64,000 nt of DNA, taken from an uncultured Clostridia bacterium (GTDB taxonomy: Bacteria; Bacillota; Clostridia; TANB77; CAG-508). The position numbers and the translations under genes were made by a program. Location of the stretch: contig CAKPLT010000007.1 of the NCBI GenBank assembly GCA_934167755.1, forward strand, positions 1-64,000, read 5' to 3'. How positions within the stretch are numbered: position 1 is the stretch's first letter; the number at the start of each line of letters is the position of its first letter. This document shows, piece after piece, positions 1 through 8,935 of this stretch. The notes under the pieces were generated by a model. It saw only the letters and a list, made by a program, of their open reading frames with translations, searched no databases and was not told the DNA's origin.

Positions 1-1085
1 TTTAAGCCTTCTGTTGTTGTTCCTTCTACATAAGTTTCAACTTCTTCATCTTCTTCTAAGAATTCAAATATTCTTTCAGTTGCAGCAACCATTGCTTGTA
101 ACATACTTGATACTTGTGCGATTTGATTTATAGGTTGTGTAAATTGTTTATTATATTGTATAAAACTTTGTATATCTCCTACTGTAATGTTTCCATTAAT
201 AGCTAGGTAACCTCCTGCAATTGCTACACCTACATATCCAATATTTGATATAAAATTCATTATTGGATGCATTAATCCTGATAAAAATTGTGATTTCCAT
301 GCTGAACTATATAATTCTGAATTTGCCTTTTCAAATTCCTTTTGTGCATCTTCTTCTCCATTAAATGCTTTTACAATTGTTAATCCTGAAAATACTTCTT
401 CTACTTGACCATTTACATGTCCTAAGTAGTCTTGTTGCTTTTTAAAGTATTTTTGTGATTTTCCTACTATTATTTTTACAAGAAATGCTCCTATTGGCAT
501 AACTATTAATGATATTAATGTCATTTGCCAACTAATTGAAAGCATCATTATTAATATTCCAACTAATGTACATATTGATGTTATTATTTGTGTAACACTT
601 TGGTTTAAGTTCATTCCTAATGTATCTATATCATTTGTTATTATTGACAATACTTCTCCATTTGTCTTTTTATCAAAATAATTCATTGGAAGTGAATTTA
701 TTTTATGTGCTAAATCTTTTCTTAATTTATATGTAAGATTTTGAGCAATTTGTGTCATTGCAAAACTTTGGATGAAAGAAAATAATGCACTGACTACATA
801 TAGTCCTAATAGTGTTAGTAGGATTATTCCAACTTTTCCAAAGTCTATTCCACCATTTCCTGATATTTTATTTACTAAACCATTAAATATTTCTGTTGTT
901 GCATTTCCTAATATTTTAGGTCCTATTATAGAAAATATAGTACTTCCTACTGCAAATATAAATACTATTATTAATCCGATTTTATATTTTGACAAATAAT
1001 TTTTTATTAATTTTTTTGTTGTTCCTTTAAAATCTTTGGCCTTTTCTGTTGTATGGCCTGGTCTTGGCCCCATTGGTCCTGGCAT
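1..1085 (-). CDS. ABC exporter, permease/ATPase half (partial, N-terminal part only)
   Basis: The open frame starts at an ATG at 1085 and runs off the left edge, so only about 361 N-terminal residues are visible. The translation starts MPGPMGPRPGHTTEKAKDF, the usual start of type I ABC exporter halves in Clostridia, and continues with the six-helix membrane domain. A coupling-helix region is visible near IVKAFNGEEDAQKEFEKAN. The nucleotide-binding domain lies outside the window. The start follows the stop of the upstream exporter gene by one base, and its ribosome site (GGAGGAAAA) lies in the end of that gene, so the two are translationally coupled. By family knowledge it is the partner half of a heterodimeric multidrug-type exporter and should carry the intact catalytic site. 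Substrate unknown. Confidence 0.9.
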   Translation of the reverse strand, partial: MPGPMGPRPGHTTEKAKDFKGTTKKLIKNYLSKYKIGLIIVFIFAVGSTIFSIIGPKILGNATTEIFNGLVNKISGNGGIDFGKVGIILLTLLGLYVVSALFSFIQSFAMTQIAQNLTYKLRKDLAHKINSLPMNYFDKKTNGEVLSIITNDIDTLGMNLNQSVTQIITSICTLVGILIMMLSISWQMTLISLIVMPIGAFLVKIIVGKSQKYFKKQQDYLGHVNGQVEEVFSGLTIVKAFNGEEDAQKEFEKANSELYSSAWKSQFLSGLMHPIMNFISNIGYVGVAIAGGYLAINGNITVGDIQSFIQYNKQFTQPINQIAQVSSMLQAMVAATERIFEFLEEDEEVETYVEGTTTEGL

Positions 1086-1086
1086 A

Positions 1087-3291
1087 TTATTTTCCTCCTT
1101 CCTTTTTATTTAATTCTTCTTCAGACAATTGTGATAATGCAATTTCTCTGTATGTTTCATTATTTTCAAGTAATTCTTCATGTGTTCCTTGCCCTACTAT
1201 TTTTCCATCATCTAAAACTATTATTTTATCTGCATTTAAAATAGTACTAATTCTTTGTGCTACAATTATATTTGTTTTATTATTTGTTCTTTGTGCTAAT
1301 GCTTCTCTTAATGCTGCATCTGTTTTAAAGTCTAATGCAGAAAAACTATCATCAAACACAAATATTTCTGGATCTTTTGCAACAGCTCTTGCTATTGATA
1401 ATCTTTGCTTTTGTCCTCCAGATACATTGCTTCCACCTTGTGCTATTTCTGATTTGTATTTGTCATCTTTTCCTTCAATAAATTCTGTTGCTTGTGCTAT
1501 TTCTGCAGCTTCTATCATTTTTTCATCTGACATACTTTCATCAGAATATTTTATATTACTTTCAATTGTTCCAGAGAATAATACTCCTTTTTGTGGTACA
1601 AATCCAATAGCATCTCTTAATTCTTTTTGAGATAAGTCTTTTACATTTACACCATCTACTAAAAGTTCTCCTCCTGTTACATCATAAAATCTTGGTATCA
1701 AATTTACTACAGTTGATTTTCCGCTTCCAGTACTTCCTATTATTGCTGTTGTTTTTCCTGATTCTGCTGTGAAGTTAATATCTTCTAGAATTTCTGTATC
1801 TGCATCAGGATATCTAAATGATACATTTTTGAATTCTACTAATCCTTTTTTACTTGGATCTAATTTCTTTGTTGTTTCTTTATCTTTAATACTTGGCTCT
1901 GTTTCTAATATTTCTGTAATTCTATTAGCTGATACAGATGCTCTTGGAAGCATTATTGAAATCATAGAAATCATTAAGAAACTCATTACTATTTGCATTG
2001 CATATTGAATAAATGCTAACATATCTCCAACTTGCATTATACCTTGGTCTATGTTGTGTCCGCCACCCCATATAATTAAGATTGATACACCATTCATAAT
2101 AAGCATTAACATTGGCATCATTACTGACATTGTTCTGTTTACAAATATATTTGCTTTTGTTAAGTCTGTGTTTGCACTGTCAAATCTTTTTTCTTCTCTT
2201 TCTTCTGTATTGAATGCTCTAATTACAGATTTTCCTGTTAATATCTCTCTTGCTACACCATTTAATTTGTCTATTAAGTCTTGTAGTTTCTTGAATTTTG
2301 GCATTGCAACTGCAAATAGTATTGCAACAACTACTAATATTGTAATTACTGCTGCTCCTATTATCCAGGCCATTGATGTGTTACTTTGATGTATTACTTT
2401 TATTACTCCACCTATTCCTATTATTGGTGCATATACTACTGTTCTAAATAGCATTGCTAATAATTGTTGAATTTGTTGCACATCATTTGTACTACGAGTA
2501 ATTAAAGAAGCGGTTGAAAATTCTCTTAATTCTTTAGTTGAAAATTTTAGTACTTTATTAAATATTTTTTCTCTTAGTGTTTTTGCCATTTTAGCACCAA
2601 CTCTTGATGATAACATCATTATTGTAATACCTGAAGCCATACTTATTGCTGCTAAAGCTAACATTTTTAAACCTGCTATAATTATGTAATTAATTTGTAA
2701 TTTATCTGTATTTACACCTGCATCTTTATATATTTCTTTTACATATGCAACTGCTGCTTGGCTTTTTATTGAATCTTGCATTTCGTCTATTTGTTTTGTT
2801 GATTCACTAAGCATTTGATTTAATTGTTCTTCTGGCATTGTTTTTAATATATCTATTATTGACATATTTTGAAGCATTTCTTTTTGCTCATCTGGTACAT
2901 TTGCTAATATTTGTTCTTTTATTTTGTTTGCCATTTCTTCTTTTTGTACTGTTCTTGATATAATAATTGGTTTTGTCATTATTTGTTCAAGTTCTTCTTT
3001 TTCGTTTTCTTTTAAATCTTTTATAACATAGTTTCCATCTGAATTATCAGTTGTATAATTTTCTAATATTTTCTCATCGTCATTTGAGAATAGTAATATT
3101 GCATCCATGTCCTCAGGATTTACTGTTTCTGGTACTGCATATTCAATTCCACCTGCTTGTATACCTGTATTTACTATTTTGGAAGTATAATTAGGTAACT
3201 CCAAATCTACAGCTGCTTGAACACATAATAATGCTACAATTATAAGTACTGACATCCATGATTGTTTTAAGTTTTTTAATATTTTAAGCAT
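1087..3291 (-). CDS. ABC exporter, permease/ATPase with degenerate ATP site
   Basis: A 734-residue fused membrane and ATPase protein. The ATPase domain (about residues 490-715) shows Walker A GSTGSGKST, signature VSGGQKQR and Walker B FVFDDSFSALD. The residue after the Walker B aspartate is Asp instead of catalytic Glu, as in the degenerate half of heterodimeric exporters such as TM287/288 and BmrC/D. Between the first two membrane helices there is an unusually long charged insertion (about residues 35-200, rich in Glu and Lys) that should lie outside the membrane. The gene follows a TetR gene with which it overlaps by 8 bases, and precedes the second half-transporter by one base. The three form one operon, most likely a repressor-controlled drug or peptide efflux system. 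Confidence 0.93.
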   Translation of the reverse strand: MLKILKNLKQSWMSVLIIVALLCVQAAVDLELPNYTSKIVNTGIQAGGIEYAVPETVNPEDMDAILLFSNDDEKILENYTTDNSDGNYVIKDLKENEKEELEQIMTKPIIISRTVQKEEMANKIKEQILANVPDEQKEMLQNMSIIDILKTMPEEQLNQMLSESTKQIDEMQDSIKSQAAVAYVKEIYKDAGVNTDKLQINYIIIAGLKMLALAAISMASGITIMMLSSRVGAKMAKTLREKIFNKVLKFSTKELREFSTASLITRSTNDVQQIQQLLAMLFRTVVYAPIIGIGGVIKVIHQSNTSMAWIIGAAVITILVVVAILFAVAMPKFKKLQDLIDKLNGVAREILTGKSVIRAFNTEEREEKRFDSANTDLTKANIFVNRTMSVMMPMLMLIMNGVSILIIWGGGHNIDQGIMQVGDMLAFIQYAMQIVMSFLMISMISIMLPRASVSANRITEILETEPSIKDKETTKKLDPSKKGLVEFKNVSFRYPDADTEILEDINFTAESGKTTAIIGSTGSGKSTVVNLIPRFYDVTGGELLVDGVNVKDLSQKELRDAIGFVPQKGVLFSGTIESNIKYSDESMSDEKMIEAAEIAQATEFIEGKDDKYKSEIAQGGSNVSGGQKQRLSIARAVAKDPEIFVFDDSFSALDFKTDAALREALAQRTNNKTNIIVAQRISTILNADKIIVLDDGKIVGQGTHEELLENNETYREIALSQLSEEELNKKEGGK

Positions 3292-3904
3292 CTTTTTCCT
3301 CCTTTTTTTCTATTCCATGTTTTAAATATTCTATTTCCTTTAAAAACATTGCTCTACACTCTTCTTTTGATTTATTTTTAAAATTTTTTATTAAAGCTCT
3401 CCTTGTAATTACATTTAACATATCACAGATTACTACTAAATCTTCATGATTTTCTATTTTTAAATTGTTTTTATCTATTTGCTCATAGTAGTCTATAATA
3501 TCTTGTGGTTTAGTTTTTCTTACCAAATCAAATACATTTTCATCTGACGATTTTAAGTTTATAAATATTTGTTTAAATAATTCTTGGTCCGGGTTATTTG
3601 TGAATTCTTCTATCATTGAATCATATAAGAATATATACAATTTGAATATATCTCCATTTGTCTCTTTTACTTTGTCTTTCAGTTTTGTATTTAGTTTTTC
3701 AGAATTTTCTCTTAATATATATATAAGTAAATCTTCTTTACTTTCAAAATATTGATAAAAACTTCCTCTTGCAATATCTGCTTCTTCTACAATATTTTTT
3801 ATCGAAACATTTTCTATTGGTACTCTTGCAAATTCTTTTTTGGCTGCATTTATTACCTTTTGCTGTTTTTCTTTTGAAAGTTTTAAAAATGTTTCTTTTG
3901 GCAT
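3284..3904 (-). CDS. TetR/AcrR family transcriptional repressor
   Basis: A 206-residue protein with an N-terminal TetR-type helix-turn-helix (about residues 8-55; core VSIKNIVEEADIARGSFYQYF) and a helical ligand-binding C-terminal domain. I choose ATG 3904, giving MPKETFLKL, because AAAGGAAG lies at correct spacing; an upstream TTG at 3925 in the same frame would overlap this ribosome site. The gene is first in the ABC exporter operon, overlaps the next gene, and has a palindrome across its own promoter. It therefore probably represses itself and the exporter and is released by an exported compound. The ligand cannot be told from sequence. Confidence 0.92.
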   Translation of the reverse strand: MPKETFLKLSKEKQQKVINAAKKEFARVPIENVSIKNIVEEADIARGSFYQYFESKEDLLIYILRENSEKLNTKLKDKVKETNGDIFKLYIFLYDSMIEEFTNNPDQELFKQIFINLKSSDENVFDLVRKTKPQDIIDYYEQIDKNNLKIENHEDLVVICDMLNVITRRALIKNFKNKSKEECRAMFLKEIEYLKHGIEKKEEKDA

Positions 3905-3932
3905 CTCATCACTTCCTTTCGACAAAAAAATA

Positions 3933-3964
3933 ACACTATGTCATATATTATAATGACACAGTGT
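3933..3964. promoter_or_regulatory. Probable TetR operator palindrome
   Basis: Arms ACACTATGTCAT (3933-3944) and ATGACACAGTGT (3953-3964) are inverted repeats matching at 11 of 12 positions with an 8-base spacer. A smaller perfect palindrome GACACAGTGTC lies at 3955-3965. It overlaps the -10 box and spacer of the operon promoter, the usual arrangement for an autoregulated TetR gene. Confidence 0.75.
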
Positions 3965-3975
3965 CACTTTGTCAA
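3947..3975 (-). promoter_or_regulatory. Consensus sigma-A promoter of the tetR-ABC operon
   Basis: On the minus strand TTGACA (3975-3970), a 17-base spacer and TATAAT (3952-3947) make a perfect consensus promoter about 40 bases upstream of the tetR start. It is embedded in the palindromic operator, so repressor binding would block RNA polymerase. Confidence 0.85.
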
Positions 3976-4068
3976 TGCTTTTATTGTGAATTTTATGTGA
4001 ATTATTATAAGTTGTTACAATTCACAGCTTATAATACTATATTTAGGAATTATCTTGTAATTACCAAT

Positions 4069-5214
4069 TTAGTCACCTAAACAAATTCCAATATCTCTAG
4101 CTGTTTTTACCAAATCATCATCCATTGTAACTTTTCTTAAGTTACTTTCTGCTGTATTTCCAGAAACAGCACCAATTTTTGTATTATTTCCTACAACATC
4201 CTCTAATGAAACACTATCTAATTTTCCGTTTTTTAAAACTGCTAAAACGCCAAATTTTCCGTTTAAAGCAAGTTCCATAGCCTTTGCTCCATATTTTGTT
4301 GATAAAACTCTATCAAAAGCTGTTGGAGTTCCACCTCTTTGCATATAACCAAGTGTTGTATTTCTAGCTTCTAAACCTGTTAATTTTTCTAATTGTCTAG
4401 CTACAACTTGGCCAACTCCTCCAAGTTTATTATTATCTACACCTGCTCCATTATCTCTAGTTCCTTCAACAGTAATTTCTCCACCTTTTGGAGCAGCCCC
4501 TTCTGCAACTACAACTATACTGAATTCTTTTCCTTTAGCTCTTCTTTCATTTATTTTATCAACTGCTTTATTTATATCATAAGGAATTTCTGGGATTAAT
4601 GCAACATCAGCACCACCTGCTATTGCAGATTCTAGTGCTATCCATCCTGCATATCTTCCCATAACTTCTAATACCATTATTCTGTGATGTGTTTCTCCTG
4701 TTGTGTGTAATCTGTCTAGTGCTTCTGCTGCAACAGATACTGCTGTATTATATCCAAATGTGATATCTGTACATGCAACATCATTATCTATTGTTTTTGG
4801 AACACCTATTACATTTACACCTTTTGTAGAAAAATCTCTTGCTGATTTTTGTGTTCCATCTCCTCCTAATGTAAATATGCAATCAAAGCCATCTTTTTTG
4901 ATATTTTCCACACATATATCTGATAAGTCTTTGTATTTAACTTCTCCATTTTCCCCTACTACTTTATAGTTAAATACATTTGCATTTGTTGATGATCCTA
5001 TTATAGAGCCACCTTTTGGTAATATTCCAGATGCACTTTGGTCATTTGCTGTACTTAATCTCACATAATTATTTTTTAATAATCCATTATATCCATCTAT
5101 AAATCCATAACATTCTACATTATTATGTTCTGCTGTTTTTATTATTGCTCTTATTACAGCATTAAATCCTGATACATCTCCACCATTTGCTAATATTGCT
5201 ACTTTCTTTAACAT
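4069..5214 (-). CDS. pfkA: 6-phosphofructokinase
   Basis: A 381-residue phosphofructokinase, longer than the 320-residue PfkA of Bacillus. It phosphorylates fructose 6-phosphate in glycolysis. Visible family motifs are ILANGGDVSGFNAVI at the N-terminus, LGGDGTQKSA, GVPKTIDNDV and VMGRYAGWIAL. The two residues that separate donor use point in different ways: Gly in GGDGT is the ATP-type residue, while Lys in PKTIDND is typical of PPi-type enzymes. This pairing is found in the mixed group III enzymes, so the phosphoryl donor (ATP or pyrophosphate) cannot be decided here. The gene stands alone between lysC and the tetR operon. The start has a good ribosome site (AGGAGGAATT). Confidence 0.93.
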   Translation of the reverse strand: MLKKVAILANGGDVSGFNAVIRAIIKTAEHNNVECYGFIDGYNGLLKNNYVRLSTANDQSASGILPKGGSIIGSSTNANVFNYKVVGENGEVKYKDLSDICVENIKKDGFDCIFTLGGDGTQKSARDFSTKGVNVIGVPKTIDNDVACTDITFGYNTAVSVAAEALDRLHTTGETHHRIMVLEVMGRYAGWIALESAIAGGADVALIPEIPYDINKAVDKINERRAKGKEFSIVVVAEGAAPKGGEITVEGTRDNGAGVDNNKLGGVGQVVARQLEKLTGLEARNTTLGYMQRGGTPTAFDRVLSTKYGAKAMELALNGKFGVLAVLKNGKLDSVSLEDVVGNNTKIGAVSGNTAESNLRKVTMDDDLVKTARDIGICLGD

Positions 5215-5365
5215 TTAAATTCCTCCTATTGGGTCTTCCCATAAATTATTAAAATTTTACCATAACTGGTAAAATTTGTTTCTTCTTTATTATATCAATT
5301 TTTTTATTTTTTACAATACTTTTGTGTTATTTTTTTAACTTTATTATTACTAGATAATGGTTTAT

Positions 5366-5394
5366 TAAAGAAAAGTGACATAATCACTTTTCTT
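5366..5394 (-). terminator. Intrinsic terminator of lysC
   Basis: Arms AAGAAAAGTGA (5368-5378) and TCACTTTTCTT (5384-5394) pair perfectly over 11 bases with a 5-base loop. The hairpin overlaps the lysC stop codon and a short U run follows on the minus strand. Confidence 0.7.
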
Positions 5395-6358
5395 AATTGC
5401 AAATTAGCTTATCATGCAGTTCATCAATAAATTCATCTTTTACAATCTCTTTAAAAACAATAGATATTTTCGTTCTACTAATATCAATATTAAAAATTTC
5501 CAAACTATTTTTATTAGCAACTTCCAATATTTTATTAAGTATTTCATCTCTTGAACTAATTCCAAAGCCAACAACAGAAATTCTAGAAATATCTTTTTTT
5601 ATAATACTTTTTACTCCAGAAGCTTCCATTTTATGTGATATTACAGTCCCAGGATTATCATTAAAAGTTGAACCAGTTATTACTGGTACATTATTTCTTT
5701 CGGCAATTTCCACACATCTATCATGTAAAACTTTAGCACCTTCACTTGATAAAGAATGCATTTCTTCATAAGATATATTTTTCAATTTTCTTGTTTGGGT
5801 TACTTTATTAGGGTCTCCAGTATAAATTCCGTCCACATCAGAATATATATAGCATTGTTTTGCTTGTAATGCTGCTGCTAGTGCCACTGCCGTTGTATCT
5901 GAACCACCTCTTCCTAATGTAGTAATATTGTTATTATCATCAATTCCTTGAAATCCTGCAACAACAACAATTTTTCCATTTTCTAATTCTTCTTCTATTC
6001 TTTTTGTATCTATATACTCAATTTTTGCGTTTTGGTTTTCTTCGTTTGTGTGTATTCCTGCCTGCCATCCCATAAGAGATACAGAATTATATCCTAAATA
6101 ATTTAACAATATTGACAATTTGCTAGCACTAATTTGTTCTCCTGCACTTAATAATACATCCATTTCTCTTGCGTTTGGTTTTAATGATAATTCTTCTGCT
6201 TGACTTATTAATTTGTCTGTTGTTTTACCTTGTGCAGAAACTACAACTACTATGTTGTTATCTTCTTCATATAACTTAATTGTTTTGCTCGCCACAAACT
6301 GTAATTTTTCATTATCTGCAACAGAGCTTCCTCCAAATTTAATTACAATTGTATCCAT
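5393..6358 (-). CDS. lysC: Aspartate kinase, short form
   Basis: A 321-residue aspartokinase that phosphorylates aspartate as the first step to lysine, threonine, methionine and diaminopimelate. The N-terminal kinase domain shows KFGGSSVAD, VVSAQGKTTDKL, RGGSDTTAVALAAAL and YSDVDGIYTGDP. Usual aspartokinases are about 400-450 residues with two interlocked ACT domains. This one has room for about one ACT-like unit after residue 250 (ISRISVVGFG...), so feedback inhibition may differ. The start at 6358 has AAGAGG at correct spacing. The gene lies directly behind a strong hairpin with a U run (6380-6421), and I see no consensus promoter between that hairpin and the start. I see no lysine riboswitch. 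Confidence 0.9.
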   Translation of the reverse strand: MDTIVIKFGGSSVADNEKLQFVASKTIKLYEEDNNIVVVVSAQGKTTDKLISQAEELSLKPNAREMDVLLSAGEQISASKLSILLNYLGYNSVSLMGWQAGIHTNEENQNAKIEYIDTKRIEEELENGKIVVVAGFQGIDDNNNITTLGRGGSDTTAVALAAALQAKQCYIYSDVDGIYTGDPNKVTQTRKLKNISYEEMHSLSSEGAKVLHDRCVEIAERNNVPVITGSTFNDNPGTVISHKMEASGVKSIIKKDISRISVVGFGISSRDEILNKILEVANKNSLEIFNIDISRTKISIVFKEIVKDEFIDELHDKLICN

Positions 6359-6379
6359 ATTTAACCTCTTTTGAATAAA

Positions 6380-6421
6380 AATAATAGTAATGATATTTAA
6401 TTAAATGCCATTACTATTATT
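6380..6421 (-). terminator. Terminator after prfB or attenuator in the lysC leader
   Basis: AATAATAGTAATG (6380-6392) pairs perfectly with CATTACTATTATT (6409-6421), and TTTTTATT follows on the minus strand, so this is a good intrinsic terminator. It ends about 20 bases before the lysC start, directly upstream of its ribosome site, so any lysC transcript starting further upstream must read through it. Confidence 0.75.
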
Positions 6422-6460
6422 TTATTTTATCAAAAATTAAAATGTGCAAAAAATGTACCC

Positions 6461-6572
6461 TATAATGTACCCATAGTTTTGTGTCCACTTTTTAGGATTT
6501 TATCCTTTCAAACTGTGTCTATTTTATAGGTTCCATTCTTCTTAAAGTGTCCACTACTATGGGTACATTATA
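6461..6572. repeat. Inverted-repeat element between prfB and lysC
   Basis: TATAATGTACCCATAG (6461-6476) and CTATGGGTACATTATA (6557-6572) are a perfect 16-base inverted repeat. Inside, GTGTCCACT occurs twice as a direct repeat (6481-6489 and 6547-6555). There is no reading frame inside. It resembles in style the TTACCA...TGGTAA repeat family seen elsewhere in the window but is a different sequence. Confidence 0.6.
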
Positions 6573-6575
6573 AAT

Positions 6576-7674
6576 TTAACTTTTTAAATATGCTTCTATA
6601 AATCCATCTATATTTCCATCCATAACACTTTCTACATTTCCAACTTCATAATTTGTTCGATGGTCTTTTACTAGTGTATATGGGCAAAATACATAAGAAC
6701 GAATTTGACTTCCCCAAGCAATATCTTTTTGTTCTCCCTTTAGTTCATCAATTGTTTCTTTTTGTTCTTTTTCTTTTAAATTAAGTAATTTGGATTTTAA
6801 CATTCTCATTGCAGTTTCTCTATTTTGAATTTGTGAACGTTCAGATTGACAAGCTACTACTGTATTTGTCGGTATATGTGTTATTCTAACAGCTGAAGAT
6901 GTTTTATTTATATGCTGACCTCCTGCTCCTGATGCCCTATATGTATCTACTCTTAAATCATCAGGATTAATATCAATTTGAATGTCATCAGTTATTTCTG
7001 GTAAAACCTCTAATGATGCAAATGATGTATGTCTTCTTCCTCCTGCATCAAATGGAGAGATTCTAACTAGTCTATGTACTCCCATTTCACCTTTCATATA
7101 TCCATAAGCATTTTCTCCAACTATTTCAAAAGTAACACTTTTTATTCCGGCTTCTTCTCCTTCTAAGTAGTCAAGTTCTTTTACTTCATATCCATTCTTT
7201 GCTGCCCATCTTGTATACATTCTGTATAACATTTCGGTCCAATCTTGTGATTCAGTTCCTCCTGCGCCTGGATGTAGTGTTAATATTGCATTATTTCTGT
7301 CATATTTTCCTGATAATAATGTTTCTAATTGCAGTTTTTCTATTTCATTTTCTAACTTATTTGTTGATTTTAATATATCTTTTGCAACTTCTATATCGTT
7401 TTCTAAGTTTGCAAGTTCTGTTAATTCTTGTAAATTAATGATTTCATTTTCTATTTTTCTGTATTGTTCAACTTTACTTTTTAGTTGTTTTATCTGAAAT
7501 AAAACTTTTGAGGTTTCCTTTGCCTCTTTTTGCCAAAACTCTTCTTTAGTTGTTTTATTTTCTAATTCTTTTAACTGCTTTTCTGATGCAATTATGTCAA
7601 AGAGACTCACCTAAACTTTGTATTTTTTGTTTTAATATTTCTAGTTTTCTTGAATTTTCTTCTAGTTCTAACAA
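6576..7674 (-). CDS. prfB: Peptide chain release factor 2, with programmed +1 frameshift
   Basis: RF2 reads UGA and UAA stop codons and releases the finished peptide. The main frame (7610 to 6576) lacks the usual N-terminus. Upstream in another frame lies TTG (7674), preceded by GGGTGAG, encoding MLELEENSRKLEILKQKI and ending SLGESL at CTT TGA (7602-7597). This is the classical RF2 slippage site: the ribosome pauses at its own UGA, shifts +1 and continues as DIIASEKQLKEL. An SD-like AGGTGAG lies just upstream of CTT, as in other prfB genes. The joined product is about 365 residues, the normal family length. Downstream are the anticodon-like region near SPFDAGGRRHTSF and the conserved GAGGQHINKT (GGQ) catalytic loop. 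It is thus autoregulated by RF2 level. Confidence 0.95.
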
Positions 7675-7688
7675 TTTCTCTCACCCTT

Positions 7689-8810
7689 TCACTCATAATC
7701 TTGTTCACTTAATGTTGGATATGTAAATACTTGCCCAGCATCGGTAAATTTTCCAGATGCCGTATGATTTTGGCTCATTGAATTAGAACCCTTCAAAAAA
7801 TATTTATATTTTGATTTTTCTGGTAATTTTCCATTTCCGACCAAAATTGGGTCATCCCATGTTACATCTACTGCATACCATTTGTTAGCAAGTTTTACAT
7901 AGTTCCAAGCATGACTTTCTGTTTGATTATTGCTATTGGTTCCTGTCCCTATTACTATTACATTATCAATACCAACTTCATTCATTAAATATTGAAAAGC
8001 TTTCGCATACCCTTCACACACGCATTTTCTTGCTACCAATGCTCCATATATGTTATATATATTATCTTGTGACAGAGATGAATCATACTCAATTGAATCA
8101 ACTAAGTAATCATGAATCATTTTAATTTTTTCATAATCAGTTTTTCCGTCTAGATTTGATAATATATAATCTCTTACTTTTTCTATTTGTTCTTGATAAG
8201 AGTCAACATCTTCTTTACTATTAAACCCTTCTGTTAAATACTTACCGTTATTTCCACTATTGATGTATACATTATATTTTGTTCCACTTAATTTAGTAAC
8301 TTTTTCTATATTTATATACATTCCAGTTGCTTCAAGATAAAATAGTTCTGGATTTTCATATATCAATGCTTCTATTGCAGATTGATATTGTTTTTTTAGT
8401 TCTTTTTCTCCGTTTTCTGTTATTAATAGTTTTTGAAATGCATTTCCAAAGTCAATCTTGTATGTTCCTGTTTTTAAATTTTCTCTATTTTCATATAATT
8501 TATCATATATTTTTTGAGATGTGCTATTTAATTGTTCATATAAATGCCTATATCTATTATTATTTGTTACTATTGGTTGTGTTGAATTACTCCCACTTTC
8601 AACACCACTAAATATATCTTTGTCTATTGAAATTGTATCTTCTGTATTTTTATCTTCTTTTGTTAAAAGTCCACTATATCCTTCAAAATTTATTTGAATT
8701 GGATCATTCCCTGTTATTTCCACATACACCGTATATCCAAATATTCCTACTATTACTATAATTGCTACTATTATTAGAATTAATATAAAGCTTAAGATTT
8801 TATCTTTCAT
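7689..8810 (-). CDS. Membrane-anchored transglutaminase-like protein
   Basis: A 373-residue protein with one N-terminal membrane segment (about residues 6-30) and a C-terminal transglutaminase-like domain. The catalytic triad is visible: Cys in KCVCEGYAKAFQYL, His in ESHAWNYV and Asp in AVDVTWDDP. Such domains act as peptidases or cross-linking enzymes on surface peptides; the substrate is unknown. The start has GGGAGGAAAT ahead of ATG. It ends 14 bases before the prfB start, so it may be cotranscribed with prfB, but no functional link is evident. It is divergent from gerAA. Confidence 0.85.
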   Translation of the reverse strand: MKDKILSFILILIIVAIIVIVGIFGYTVYVEITGNDPIQINFEGYSGLLTKEDKNTEDTISIDKDIFSGVESGSNSTQPIVTNNNRYRHLYEQLNSTSQKIYDKLYENRENLKTGTYKIDFGNAFQKLLITENGEKELKKQYQSAIEALIYENPELFYLEATGMYINIEKVTKLSGTKYNVYINSGNNGKYLTEGFNSKEDVDSYQEQIEKVRDYILSNLDGKTDYEKIKMIHDYLVDSIEYDSSLSQDNIYNIYGALVARKCVCEGYAKAFQYLMNEVGIDNVIVIGTGTNSNNQTESHAWNYVKLANKWYAVDVTWDDPILVGNGKLPEKSKYKYFLKGSNSMSQNHTASGKFTDAGQVFTYPTLSEQDYE

Positions 8811-8900
8811 ATTTCCTCCCTATTTTTACGCAATTATAGTCTTTCTCTTTAATTGCACTACTTTAATTATATATTATTATTTTTTTGTTTTCAAGTTTTT

Positions 8901-8930
8901 TGAATATTTTTTCCTTTATTGTTTATATTA
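8901..8930 (+). promoter_or_regulatory. Possible sigma-G-like promoter of gerAA
   Basis: TGAATA (8901-8906), 17 bases, then TATATTA (8924-8930) resembles the sigma-F/sigma-G consensus. Transcription would start at about the ATG (8936), which would make the message leaderless and would fit the missing ribosome site. In such AT-rich DNA a chance match is quite possible. Confidence 0.3.
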
Positions 8931-8935
8931 TTATT

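Noticed and set aside
1049..1630. Long plus-strand frames opposite the ABC exporter and many similar frames opposite other genes.
   Set aside because: They are shadows of real minus-strand genes without ribosome sites or recognisable domains.
1087..3291. Asp in place of catalytic Glu as a sign of a dead transporter.
   Set aside because: This is normal for one half of heterodimeric exporters, and the partner gene is adjacent.
6359..6575. Lysine riboswitch in front of aspartate kinase.
   Set aside because: None of the conserved lysine-riboswitch segments is visible; only a repeat element and a terminator hairpin.
8885..8935. TTG 8885 as start of gerAA.
   Set aside because: It adds a short hydrophobic stretch not seen in GerA proteins and also lacks a ribosome site.
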